64,000 nt of DNA from Nocardioides sp. PD653-B2 (GTDB lineage Bacteria; Actinomycetota; Actinomycetes; Propionibacteriales; Nocardioidaceae), in NCBI RefSeq assembly GCF_002117935.1, contig NZ_BDJE01000022.1, positions 1-64,000 on the forward strand, read 5' to 3'. Numbering within the stretch: the stretch's first letter is position 1; every line of letters starts with the position of its first letter. The position numbers were made by a program, and so were the translations under genes. The notes under the pieces are model-generated. The model did no database searches, was not told the DNA's origin, and saw only the letters and a list, made by a program, of their open reading frames with translations. Below, one piece after another: positions 32,901 to 40,752 of the stretch.

Positions 32901-35850
32901 CGACACCCAGCGGTCCGCGACCAGCCTGCTGCGCGAGCAGGCCGACCCGGCCACCCGGCTCGGCGAGGCCTCCCAGCGCTACCTCGACAGTCTCTACGTC
33001 GCGGCCGAGGACCTGCTGCGCCACGACACGATCGCCGGCGCCGACGGCACCCCGGTCAACGTGGTGGACGCCCTGGACAACGCGGTCGAGACACTCGTCC
33101 CCGGCCTCTCGGAGGAGGCCGCCTGGCCGACCCTGCGGGCGCACCTGCTGCTGCTCGGTGCCGCAGGTGAGAACCCGGTCGACGCGCTCCGGGGTGCCGG
33201 CGGCGACCGGGAGCTGGAGAGCGCGCACGACCGCGCCGCAGTCCTCGACTGGCGCCTGGACGCCTCGGGGCTGCGCAACGCTGGCGCCGGCCCGCTGCCG
33301 TGGATGCCTGCGGTGCCGGCCCGGCTGGCCGACGATCCGCACTGGGGCGCCTACCTCGCTCAGCGCGCGCACCTGGTCACCGGCCTCGCCGAGCAGGTCC
33401 GCGCGCGGGCGACCGACCATGCCGCGCTGCCGGCATGGGCCCAGAACGGCCTGCGGCCCGAGGCCGCCACGGTCGCCAACGTCGAGGTCTGGCGGGCCGC
33501 CATCCAGGTCCCGGTCGACGACCGGCGACCGACCGGTGCACCGCAGCTGCAGAAGGCCTCCGCGACCTGGCAGCGACGGCTCAACCGCGCCGTCACCGGC
33601 GACCACACGCCGGCGCTCAAGGAATGGCGCCAGCTGCTCTACTCGCTGGCCCCGCAGGTCCGCGACGACGAGTTCACCCCGCTGCTCGCCGAGCGGCTGG
33701 CCGCGATGTCCCGCGCGGGCGTCACCGCCCACGAGCTGCTGCGCACCGCCACCGCGGCCGACCACCCGGCCGGGCCGCTGCCCGACGAGCACGCCGCGGC
33801 GGCCGTGTGGTGGCGCATGGCCCGTCAGCTCACCCCGGCCGTGGCCTCCCAGATCGGCGACGGTTCCCACGGTGAGAGCGTCACCACCGAGTGGACTCCG
33901 CGACTCGCGGATCTGCTCGGTCCCGAGCGCGCCGCGAGCATCCAGGCCAGCACCTGGTGGCCCGCGCTGGTGTCGAACGTGGACCACGGCGTGCAGCGCG
34001 GCTGGCAGGTCGCGGCCCTGCTGGGTGCCGGCCGGGCGATGCCGAGCGACGGCTGGGAGGGCGTCGACGAGTGCCAGGCGCTGGTCTGGCGGACCTCCAT
34101 CGCGCTGGAGACCGCTCCCGACGAGCACGCGCACGAGTACCACTTCGACGAGCCGCCGGCAGACCTGTGGGACGGGATCGAGCCGGACCCGGCGACGCTC
34201 GTCGACCACGCCACCGACACCGACTGGGCCGACTGGCCGCTCGCCGAGGACCGCGGCCCGTACGACGAGCACCTGGTCGACGCGCCCGCCGAGGCCCTGG
34301 TCGACGTCGACGCCGGCGACCTGGTCGACGTCGACGAGGACCAGTTCGTCGAGCCCGACCTGACGCTCACCGCCTACATCCGCGACCTCGGCGGCAGCCG
34401 ACTGGAGCCCACCGACGCCGACCTCCGGGTCATGTGCCAGCGGGCCGAGGAGTGGCAGTCCTCCCCCGTCACGCGGGAGCGCATGCTCGAGATCAACGAC
34501 ATGGCACAGGCCTTCTTCGAGGCCCGGTTCACCGACTCGTGGGGCCGCGACTACCTCACCGGACGGTTCGGCAGCGACCTCGCCGGCGACGAGCGGTTCC
34601 GTCCCGGTCAGGCGCCAGCCGGGTGGACCAACCTGGTCCACCACCTGCGCGGCGGCGGTGTCAGTGACGCCGAGATGGTGGCCACCGGCGTCGCCACCGA
34701 GGCCAGCACCGGTCGCCTCATCGACCGGTTCCGCGACCGCGTGATGTTCCCGGTGATCCACCAGGGCGAAGTGCTCGGCTTCGTCGGCCGCCGCCGGCCC
34801 GACCTCACCGACGCCGACAAGGGCGGCCCGAAGTACCTCAACACAGCCGACACCCCGCTCTTCCACAAGGGCGCCCAGCTATTCGGTGTCGTCGACGAAC
34901 TGCTCGCCGAGGGTGCGGTCCCAGTGATCGTCGAGGGCCCGATGGACGCCGTGGCGGTCACGATCGCCAGCCACGGCCTCTACCTCGGCGTAGCGCCGCT
35001 CGGCACGTCGCTGACCGATGAGCAGGCCGCCCAGCTGGCTGCCGTCGGCCGCGACCCGATCGTGGCCACCGACGCCGACCTCGCTGGCCAGGTCGCGGCC
35101 GAGCGGGACTTCTGGATGCTCACCCCGCACGGCCTCGACCCCGGCTTCGCGCGGTTCCCCGACGGCCTCGACCCCGCCGACCTGCTCGCCCAGCGCGGGC
35201 CCGCCGCGCTCACTGCCGCGGTGGCCAGCGGCCAGCCCGCCTTCCGCTCGCTCGGTGACCAGTTGCTCACCGAGCGGCTGGACAACCTCGCCCCCGAGCA
35301 GGCACATCTGGCCGCCATGCGGGTCATCTCGGCACGTCCCAGCCGCGCCTGGGAGCCGGGCGTCAACCAGGTCCGGGCCCGGCTGCAGTTCTCCCAGTTG
35401 CAGGCGCGACGGGACCTGCGCGACGCGATCAAGACCTGGGATGCCGACCCGCGGAAGGCGGCACTGGCCGAGCTCCACAAGAGCAGCGAGGTTCGCGCAC
35501 GGCTCTCGGCCGCGGCCGAGAGGACCCCGGCCGAGCGGTGGGCCACCTTGGCTCGCGAGCTCGACCCGCGGCTGCTCGAGCAGGGCGACTGGCCGGCCAC
35601 CGCCGCGATGCTGCAGCAGGCCCACGAGCAGGGTCACGACGTCGGCGCCGCCACGCGCGGCCTGGTCGCTGAGAAGCCCCTGGGCGACAGCCCTGCGCGT
35701 GACCTGCGCTACCGGATCGTGTCCCGCCTCGTGATCCCGATCGACACCGGCGAAGGCACCCCGGCGCCGACCCAGTCGCCGGGCGTGGCACGAGATCGGC
35801 AGGACGTGAACCGTCCGCGGCCGCCCCGCCGCGGTACCCCTCGCCGCTGA
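29923..35850 (+). CDS. MobF (TrwC/TraI-like) relaxase-helicase with C-terminal TOPRIM primase-like domain
   Basis: 1,975 residues. Relaxase domain 1-330: N-terminal tyrosines (GSGYDYLTRQVAAMD) and the three-His motif DLHTHVAVAN (His 280 and 282). RecD2-like helicase: Walker A APAGSGKTTAM near 609, Walker B VVIDEAGMAD near 690, later GYACTVHTAQGVTADTM. The C-terminal part has a DnaG-like N-terminal segment (RDRVMFPVIHQGEVLGFVGR) and a TOPRIM motif (VIVEGPMDAVAV near 1667, then VATDADLAG). It would nick oriT, unwind the strand and perhaps prime it. ATG 29923 starts the domain; an upstream GTG (29911) lies inside the promoter box. Confidence 0.92.
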   Translation: MSLHKLTAGSGYDYLTRQVAAMDATDKGHTGLASYYTEKGETPGVWLGSGMEGLEGLDAGDIVTADHMQSLFGSGHHPLATQQTKDLDLRIGRPADGGGVDRPTDAEYKTARQLGTPYKVYENDISPFRIEVAKRIAALNEAAGLPGDWPVPAADRAKVRTEVGTEFFRAEHGREPADARELAAAIAKHSRPKTNAVAGYDLTFSPVKSVSVLWAIADPKTAAVIERAHQAAIKDALGFIESKALFTRRGTDGVRQVDVRGLVATAFTHRDSRAGDPDLHTHVAVANKVQTLDGKWLAIDGRPLHKAVVSASETYNTALERHLVDALGVRFEERPNEDARKRPVREIVGVDPELNRRFSKRRANVEDRRKVLAAAFQATHGRPPTPVETIQLSQQATLETREAKHEPRSLAEQRETWSREAIEVLGTPQRVKQMVHGALNPKGAARSLADSAWFAKTTDRIVATMEGGRSTWQYWHVYAEAQRQVRGANVPTNQVTQVVDLLVSEVLDGRSVSMARPWDTISEPSELRRADGASVYTQSGAELFTSGKVLAAEQRLVDAAGRHDGYAVEASSVDLALLESTANGITLNAGQATLVREMATSGARLQLAIAPAGSGKTTAMRALASAWTDGGGTIIGLAPSAAAADALRSQIDTQTDTLAKLTHSLEQARETGAAMPAWVAGIDSSTLVVIDEAGMADTLSLDTAVSYILERGGSVRLIGDDQQLSAIGAGGVLRDIRATHGALQLTELVRFKDPAEGAASLALREGKPESLGFYLDRDRVHVGDLATMTEDVFAAWQADRAEGLDSIMLAPTRDLVSELNQQARAHRLEGIDPADVAATGPVRRLADGNEASIGELIITRENDRRLRTSATDWVKNGDRWHVLEIHDGGELTVQHIQHGRTVRLPADYVARSTELGYACTVHTAQGVTADTMHGLATGSESRQQLYTMMTRGAHANHFYLEVVGDGDPHSVIHPTLVRPLTPTDILESMLARDDTQRSATSLLREQADPATRLGEASQRYLDSLYVAAEDLLRHDTIAGADGTPVNVVDALDNAVETLVPGLSEEAAWPTLRAHLLLLGAAGENPVDALRGAGGDRELESAHDRAAVLDWRLDASGLRNAGAGPLPWMPAVPARLADDPHWGAYLAQRAHLVTGLAEQVRARATDHAALPAWAQNGLRPEAATVANVEVWRAAIQVPVDDRRPTGAPQLQKASATWQRRLNRAVTGDHTPALKEWRQLLYSLAPQVRDDEFTPLLAERLAAMSRAGVTAHELLRTATAADHPAGPLPDEHAAAAVWWRMARQLTPAVASQIGDGSHGESVTTEWTPRLADLLGPERAASIQASTWWPALVSNVDHGVQRGWQVAALLGAGRAMPSDGWEGVDECQALVWRTSIALETAPDEHAHEYHFDEPPADLWDGIEPDPATLVDHATDTDWADWPLAEDRGPYDEHLVDAPAEALVDVDAGDLVDVDEDQFVEPDLTLTAYIRDLGGSRLEPTDADLRVMCQRAEEWQSSPVTRERMLEINDMAQAFFEARFTDSWGRDYLTGRFGSDLAGDERFRPGQAPAGWTNLVHHLRGGGVSDAEMVATGVATEASTGRLIDRFRDRVMFPVIHQGEVLGFVGRRRPDLTDADKGGPKYLNTADTPLFHKGAQLFGVVDELLAEGAVPVIVEGPMDAVAVTIASHGLYLGVAPLGTSLTDEQAAQLAAVGRDPIVATDADLAGQVAAERDFWMLTPHGLDPGFARFPDGLDPADLLAQRGPAALTAAVASGQPAFRSLGDQLLTERLDNLAPEQAHLAAMRVISARPSRAWEPGVNQVRARLQFSQLQARRDLRDAIKTWDADPRKAALAELHKSSEVRARLSAAAERTPAERWATLARELDPRLLEQGDWPATAAMLQQAHEQGHDVGAATRGLVAEKPLGDSPARDLRYRIVSRLVIPIDTGEGTPAPTQSPGVARDRQDVNRPRPPRRGTPRR

Positions 35851-35877
35851 CCCGCTCCGGAAGCCCGCAGGCTGGCG

Positions 35878-36186
35878 TCACGGTAAGACCAGCTGCACGA
35901 GCCTGTGGTCGCGGTGACAGCGGCCTCCGCAGCCGGTCTCGTCGATCAACGTCTTGGCCTCCAATGCACTATCAGCCGTCTGGTGCAGGGACACGGCTCC
36001 GTGCCGGTACCTGACAGGCCCAGAAGGTCTGCACGCCACCAACGCGATAGCTCCTTCGCCGGAGACCCACGGAGCGTCGTTCCAGATGCACTTCGCCATC
36101 GTCAGAAAGGTCCTGTGCTTACGTGAGCAATTGTGCTGCCGCCAAACTGGTCCCAGATCGGTTGGAGTCACGATCGTCATCCTCAC
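35878..36186 (-). CDS. Small hypothetical protein
   Basis: 102 residues, not recognised. The sequence is less GC-biased than its neighbours and reads like a real protein (SGEGAIALVACRPSGPVRYR, LEAKTLIDETGCGGRCHRDH) with four cysteines and several histidines towards the C-terminus, which may bind metal. It converges on the relaxase gene with 27 bases between the stops. A possible cargo gene at the edge of the transfer module. Confidence 0.5.
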   Translation of the reverse strand: MRMTIVTPTDLGPVWRQHNCSRKHRTFLTMAKCIWNDAPWVSGEGAIALVACRPSGPVRYRHGAVSLHQTADSALEAKTLIDETGCGGRCHRDHRLVQLVLP

Positions 36187-36316
36187 GCAGCGAAGAAGCC
36201 AGGGTCTACCCAGGCCGCAGCCGACCGGATGGACTACGTCGGCTGCCAGCCGCTGAACGGGCCAACGAGGTCGGCCCGGCTGCTACCAGAGGTGTTTCGC
36301 CGCCGCGTTCGAGAAG

Positions 36317-37120
36317 TCACCCAAGGCGACGGCGCATGGCTGCGAGCCGCGCCTGCGGCTCGGGGTGGGTTGCGAACCACCGCCGCTCCAGCCGCGACCA
36401 CGCGGGGCCGCCGTCGGGCGTCGGCCACGCCAGGCTTTTCTCGTAGAACCGCATCAGCTCCGCGGCCGCGTCCAGGTCGCGAGTCAGGTCGATGGCGAAG
36501 AGATCGGCGGCAGCCTCCTCGCGCCGGTCGAAGGTGAAGCGGAGACCGAGAAACGCCACGGCCGCACTCATCGTGGCCAGCAACGAGGGGCCGGCCAGCT
36601 GGGGCGAGGCCACAAGAGCAGCTGCAGTTAGACCAGCGCCTGCCAACACGAGGAGTAGGTAACCGACCAGCCACGAGTACCGCGCCGCCGCCGAACTGCG
36701 CTCGCGGCGGATGACGTGGCCGAGCTCGTGAGCGGCCAGGCTCTGCACCGCGCCGACGCTGAGGCCGGTGAGCGCGGCCCGCGCGAACACCACGGTGGGG
36801 GGACGACCAGCCCGGAAGCGGGTCACCGCGAGACCACCATCGCCCGCGGTCGCATCGGCTTCCCCGGCGACCGGGGCGCCCAGGATCGCAACGACGTCGG
36901 TTGCCGGAGGCGGGACGTTCGCGACTGCGGCGACCGCGGCCATCGCAGCGGCGGCCCGCTGCTGCAGCATGACTTCGACCGGGCTGGTTTGCCCGCTGGT
37001 GCGCCAGCTGACCGACCAGGCGAGCAGGACCTTCGCGAGCGCCACGATCAACAGAACGGCTCCGCCGAGGTAGGCGATAGCCACCACGATGAGGAGCGCT
37101 GAGGTCAGCTGATCCGGCAT
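36317..37120 (-). CDS. M48-type membrane metalloprotease (HtpX/BlaR1-like)
   Basis: 267 residues. N-terminal helix (SALLIVVAIAYLGGAVLLIV), zinc motif HELGH in SLAAHELGHVIRRERSS near residue 140, two further helices (WLVGYLLLVLAGAGLTAAAL and following), then the third ligand region FDRREEAAADLFAIDLTRDL. This is the active-site-complete relative of the degenerate protein at 18013. A membrane protease could process ICE membrane or pilus proteins, but the substrate is unknown. ATG 37120 begins the first helix. It lies about 140 bases downstream of the coupling-protein operon, on the same strand. Confidence 0.8.
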   Translation of the reverse strand: MPDQLTSALLIVVAIAYLGGAVLLIVALAKVLLAWSVSWRTSGQTSPVEVMLQQRAAAAMAAVAAVANVPPPATDVVAILGAPVAGEADATAGDGGLAVTRFRAGRPPTVVFARAALTGLSVGAVQSLAAHELGHVIRRERSSAAARYSWLVGYLLLVLAGAGLTAAALVASPQLAGPSLLATMSAAVAFLGLRFTFDRREEAAADLFAIDLTRDLDAAAELMRFYEKSLAWPTPDGGPAWSRLERRWFATHPEPQARLAAMRRRLG

Positions 37121-37262
37121 CAGTTCTACGCCTGGGTGGTCAACGGGGCGAGAACGCTCAGAATGGCTCTCCCACAACGAAGCAGTGTGTGACTACCCGC
37201 TGGCAGGGGTTTCCGTTCTCTCAGCGGCGTTCTGACGCCGTCTTGAGCCCGTCGTGCCCACT

Positions 37263-37616
37263 TCATGGCGATGCAGCGGGCGCGAGCTCCACGCCTGGGG
37301 TCGCCGACGTCGACGGGATTGCGCGGTCCTCGGCCGCTCGGCCGCGGGCGGCTGTCGCAGGCTCCTCGAGGTCCTCGGTCGCCCCGACCATCTGACGCTG
37401 CTCCTCTGTGCTCGGTACGCCGTAGCGGCGATCGGCCATCGCCTCGACCTGTGCAACGGCGTTCCACACGTCCTCACCCGAGCCGTGGGAGTAGCAGGCG
37501 TTGACGTGTTCGCGCGCGTGGCCGAGCTCCTTCTTGCTTGAGCGCGGGTGCTCGCCGAGAGCCTTGAGGGCGCGCTGGGCTCGGCGGATGGCCTCGGAGC
37601 GTTCGTTCATATGCAT
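37263..37616 (-). CDS. Helical hypothetical protein, end of coupling-protein operon
   Basis: 117 residues. Helical first half (ERSEAIRRAQRALKALGEHP, ELGHAREHVNACYSHGSGED) and an acidic, disordered C-terminus. The ATG at 37616 shares a base with the stop of the upstream gene (TGATG); ATG 37610 in the same frame is the alternative. Unknown function. Confidence 0.65.
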   Translation of the reverse strand: MHMNERSEAIRRAQRALKALGEHPRSSKKELGHAREHVNACYSHGSGEDVWNAVAQVEAMADRRYGVPSTEEQRQMVGATEDLEEPATAARGRAAEDRAIPSTSATPGVELAPAASP

Positions 37617-38317
37617 CACTCGCGGGGTCCCTTCTCGGTGCGGGTGCGCGGCTGAGCGCCGCCCAGCTCGTCGTCGTGGATCTCGCCGGTGTCGAGGTCG
37701 ACGAGGCCGAGCCGCGGTGGACCGTCCGGTGACTTTTCGTGTGCCCGCCGGTTGACGGGCAGAGCGTCGATGTCTTGGGCAAACGTGTTCTCGCGGCGCT
37801 GTCGGCTGCCGTCGGCCAGGTGCTCGCTGTGGCGCGGCTTGGCCGGCCAGCTCTTGTGCTCGTCGTCGCAGTGGGTGCGCAGCCTGTTGCGCATCCGGTC
37901 GGTGAACGCCGGAAGGCAGTAGCGGTGCCACTCCTCGAGCGCGTCGCTGGTCATCGCCAGGCCGGCCCGCCGGCGCTGGTCGGCAAGGACGGCGATCTCG
38001 TGGACCAGGTGCGGGTGCAGAGGCCAGCAGCTGGGGATGAGCCCGGAGACGTCCCAGGTGTACTCGCGGTTGAGCCAGATCACGACGTCCTCGAGCCACT
38101 CCCACAGGTCGTGACGCAGCTCGGGGTCCAGGCAGGTTGCCGGCTCCCAGGGCCGCGACAGCAGCCCGTGGTTGCCGAGGGCCTTCTTCTCCTCCTCGGT
38201 GCCGTTGATGGCGATGTGGAGCTCGCGGTAGGCGAGCCGGACGTGGTCCCCGGGGACGGGGAACGGGAAGACCATCAGCGTGGGTGCCGCCCGGCGGGTC
38301 TGCTGCTCGGTGGTCAC
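37616..38317 (-). CDS. Conserved ICE hypothetical protein
   Basis: 233 residues. No known domain seen. The middle (LRHDLWEWLEDVVIWLNREY and HPHLVHEIAVLADQRRRAGL, then LEEWHRYCLPAFTDRMRNRL) is helical and tryptophan-rich. The C-terminus ends in DLDTGEIHDDELGG. The start overlaps the stop of the coupling ATPase by 4 bases, so it is translated with it and may be part of the coupling complex (inference). Confidence 0.7.
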   Translation of the reverse strand: MTTEQQTRRAAPTLMVFPFPVPGDHVRLAYRELHIAINGTEEEKKALGNHGLLSRPWEPATCLDPELRHDLWEWLEDVVIWLNREYTWDVSGLIPSCWPLHPHLVHEIAVLADQRRRAGLAMTSDALEEWHRYCLPAFTDRMRNRLRTHCDDEHKSWPAKPRHSEHLADGSRQRRENTFAQDIDALPVNRRAHEKSPDGPPRLGLVDLDTGEIHDDELGGAQPRTRTEKGPRE

Positions 38318-39792
38318 AGTTCACTCCTTGCGTGGTCGGTCTCGTCGTCGACGAAGCCGAGGCGGCGTGCCTCGACGAGCGCCGCGGTGGCTCGGGCCTC
38401 GGGGGTGATGACCATGCGCCGGTCGTTGGTGAGGCGCTCGCGCAGCGCCCGCTGGTCGGCCAGCAGGCGTTCCCCTGCCTTGCCTTCGACGCAGCGGTGC
38501 AGCTTGGCGATGATCGGCTTGCCGTTCTCGGCGACGACCAGAGCTTGGCGTTCGGGCAGTTGCCGGACTTCCTCGGGCCGCATGATCGGGATGTCGTCGC
38601 CGGAGAAGCTGCGCCCACCGCCACTGGCTCCGCCGGTGGAGTGGGTGACCCGCCCGATGCGGACCGTTCCGAGGAGGTCGGAGATCTCCTGGTTGAAGGC
38701 GACGTCCTTGGAGCCGCCGAACATCACCAGGGCGTTGGTGAGGCCGAGCAGTGCTCGGGCCTCGTGCTCACCGAAGATGCTGGTCAGCTGGGGCCGAGTC
38801 TGGGCGGCCCAAATGAACGACAGCCCCAGGGCGCGCTCGTTGGCCATTCGGGTACGGAGGGTCGGAAGCGGCGCGGTCGACGGCAGCTCGTCGAGCACCG
38901 AGACCAGGGGCGGGCACAGCCGGCCGCCCCACGGGGAGCTGTTGGCCAGCAGCAGGGCGGTGTCCAAGACGTGCTCGGCCACGGCGGTCATCAGCGGGCT
39001 GGCCGAGGCGTAGGGGTCTTCGCGGCCGAGCAGGTAGATGGTGCCGCGTCGACGGATCACGTCGGCGAGGTCGGTGGCGGGACGTCCGGGGCTGGGAATG
39101 CACCGGCGGCGGATGTCGGCCTGGAAGAACAGCGAGACCGCCTGCTGCACCGTGGTGACGGTGTTGCCGGCGGTGCGGTCGTCACCGTTCAGCGCACCGT
39201 GCAGGAGGCCGTGCCAGAACGGCTCAGCGTGCGGGTGCCGCCGCAAGATCTCCATCGGCTGGGTGGCTGCGGTGGGGTTGGCGACCCACTGCAGCACGTC
39301 CTCAAGCGTCCTACCGGTCAGCGCCGCGGCGTGGAAGTAGCCCTGCAGCACCTTCGCGGACTCGGCGGCGTAGAACCGCGCAGCATCGTCGCCGGTGCCG
39401 CCGGTGATCGCGCCCTTGACGGTGCCGGCGGTGAAAGCCTTGGCGCGCCGCTCGGCGACCTTGGGGTCCACGCAGCCGGCGATCGGGTCCCAGATCAGCT
39501 CGTCGACGACGCCCTCGGCCAGTCCGAAGGGGTCGAGCACCACGCAGGGCCGGTCGTCGCGGGAACGCTCGGTGAGGCTGAGCAGCAGGTCCTCGACCTT
39601 CGTCAGTGTCACCAGGGCGGCACCCGGAGCGCCGAGCAGCGCAGGGGTGAGCAGGTCGAGGGTCTTGCCGGATCCCTGCGGGCCGATTACGCCGGCGGTG
39701 CGGTCCCACGGCACCCACAGCTCGCCGCCTCGCGGCTCGTGGGCATCACCGATGCGCCAGCCCACGTCCCAGGGGTCGAACCTCAGCTTCAT
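38314..39792 (-). CDS. VirD4/TraG-like type IV coupling ATPase (soluble part)
   Basis: 492 residues. Walker A VIGPQGSGKTLDLL near residue 36, Walker B SVLDELPSTAPL near 294, and a TraG-like C-terminal region (SFIWAAQTRPQLTSIFGEHE, IPIMRPEEVRQLPERQALVV). It would bring the relaxase-bound strand to the secretion channel. Usual actinobacterial homologues carry membrane helices at their N-terminus in the same chain; here they seem to be on a separate protein (40070-40672). It is in a tightly overlapping operon with ICE promoter element 9. Confidence 0.9.
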   Translation of the reverse strand: MKLRFDPWDVGWRIGDAHEPRGGELWVPWDRTAGVIGPQGSGKTLDLLTPALLGAPGAALVTLTKVEDLLLSLTERSRDDRPCVVLDPFGLAEGVVDELIWDPIAGCVDPKVAERRAKAFTAGTVKGAITGGTGDDAARFYAAESAKVLQGYFHAAALTGRTLEDVLQWVANPTAATQPMEILRRHPHAEPFWHGLLHGALNGDDRTAGNTVTTVQQAVSLFFQADIRRRCIPSPGRPATDLADVIRRRGTIYLLGREDPYASASPLMTAVAEHVLDTALLLANSSPWGGRLCPPLVSVLDELPSTAPLPTLRTRMANERALGLSFIWAAQTRPQLTSIFGEHEARALLGLTNALVMFGGSKDVAFNQEISDLLGTVRIGRVTHSTGGASGGGRSFSGDDIPIMRPEEVRQLPERQALVVAENGKPIIAKLHRCVEGKAGERLLADQRALRERLTNDRRMVITPEARATAALVEARRLGFVDDETDHARSEL

Positions 39793-40073
39793 CGCGCCAC
39801 CTCGGGAACGGTGTCCCCGCTCGGGGCGAGGCAGCGACGGCAGATCACCGCACGGCCGTGGCGTTCTTTTGCTCGGCGACCGAGGAGCGGGAAAGAGGCG
39901 TCGGACAGCAGGTCGCGCGCCTCGCAGAGGAGTTCCACCTGGCCGGCAGCCACGTAGTAGTGGCGCTCGACGAGGACCGGCCGGTGTCCGCGGCGGCGAC
40001 AGCTGATGCCGCTCCGACGGCGGCGGCAGGTGCGAGGTGACGGGTTGCCGTGCAGTGGGGTCTCGTTGCTCAT
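39789..40073 (-). CDS. Small Arg/Cys-rich protein between the coupling protein parts
   Basis: 94 residues. The N-terminus is very basic (RTCRRRRSGISCRRRGHRP). A helical core (AAGQVELLCEARDLLSDASF) is followed by AVICRRCLAPSG, a CXXC pair. It may bind DNA or zinc. It overlaps the gene on each side by 4 bases (ATGA). Inserted between what look like two pieces of one coupling protein. Confidence 0.6.
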   Translation of the reverse strand: MSNETPLHGNPSPRTCRRRRSGISCRRRGHRPVLVERHYYVAAGQVELLCEARDLLSDASFPLLGRRAKERHGRAVICRRCLAPSGDTVPEVAR

Positions 40074-40672
40074 CGGTCTTCCTTCGTTCGGCGGCCGTCC
40101 AGGAGCCACGGGCTGAGGCCGTGGCCCAGCTGCGGGCCGGGTTGTTCGGTGAGGTCGCCGGCGGTGCGCTGGACCGGTGCCGGTGTCGCGGCGGCGTGCT
40201 TGCCGTAGAGGTCCGGGCGGACGATGCCGGCGACCTTGCGGAGCCGGGTGACGCCGAGCAGCTTCTCGGCCTCGGCTGCGGTCGCCATGCCTCGCATGCG
40301 GCCCGGGCCCCAGCGCTGGTAGGCCCGCGCGCCGAGCCAGATGGTCGCGGTGAGCAGCGCGACCTCGGCCAGGGCGAGGCTGACCCAGACCAGGCCGCTA
40401 CCGGCCAGACCGTCGGACGTGGGGCTCGGCAGCCCGGCGTCGGCGTGTCCGCCGAGGACGCCAGGAAGGCTGGTCCAGAAGGCGGTGCCGATGGGTGAGG
40501 GGAACGCGCCGGCGTTGGCGTCGGGCCATGTCCATCCGGCGCCGGCGAGCAGATTGGCGACTGATCGTCCGAGCTGGATGCCGATGACACTGACGAACAG
40601 GGTCGCCAAGGCCACCGCTACGGGGATCTCCCAGGTCCACGGGTAGGGGTCTCGTCGTCGCTCACGCTGCAT
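40070..40672 (-). CDS. Membrane part of the coupling protein (VirD4 N-terminal-like)
   Basis: 200 residues with two membrane segments: VAVALATLFVSVIGIQLG near residue 20 and VWVSLALAEVALLTATIWLG near residue 97. The cytoplasmic end (RGMATAAEAEKLLGVTRLRK, VAGIVRPDLYGKH) is the sequence that in single-chain actinobacterial coupling proteins leads into the ATPase domain. I infer a split coupling protein. First gene of the operon behind ICE promoter element 9. Confidence 0.7.
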   Translation of the reverse strand: MQRERRRDPYPWTWEIPVAVALATLFVSVIGIQLGRSVANLLAGAGWTWPDANAGAFPSPIGTAFWTSLPGVLGGHADAGLPSPTSDGLAGSGLVWVSLALAEVALLTATIWLGARAYQRWGPGRMRGMATAAEAEKLLGVTRLRKVAGIVRPDLYGKHAAATPAPVQRTAGDLTEQPGPQLGHGLSPWLLDGRRTKEDR

Positions 40673-40716
40673 CGTCTCGCCACCTCCAGGCGGTCGTGGG
40701 TCGTTGGGCCTCGCTG

Positions 40717-40752
40717 GTCACCTATGTGCCGTCAGTGCTCCGGTGCGATCAC
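40717..40752 (-). promoter_or_regulatory. ICE promoter element 9 (coupling-protein operon)
   Basis: On the minus strand: GTGATCGC, 20 bases, TAGGTGAC, a perfect match, ending 44 bases before ATG 40672. Its left half overlaps the stop codon of the upstream wall-hydrolase gene. Confidence 0.8.

Noticed and set aside
32365..34866. Reverse open frame of 833 codons inside the relaxase gene
   Set aside because: Product is Gly/Val/Asp-rich without domains; the relaxase frame is unambiguous.
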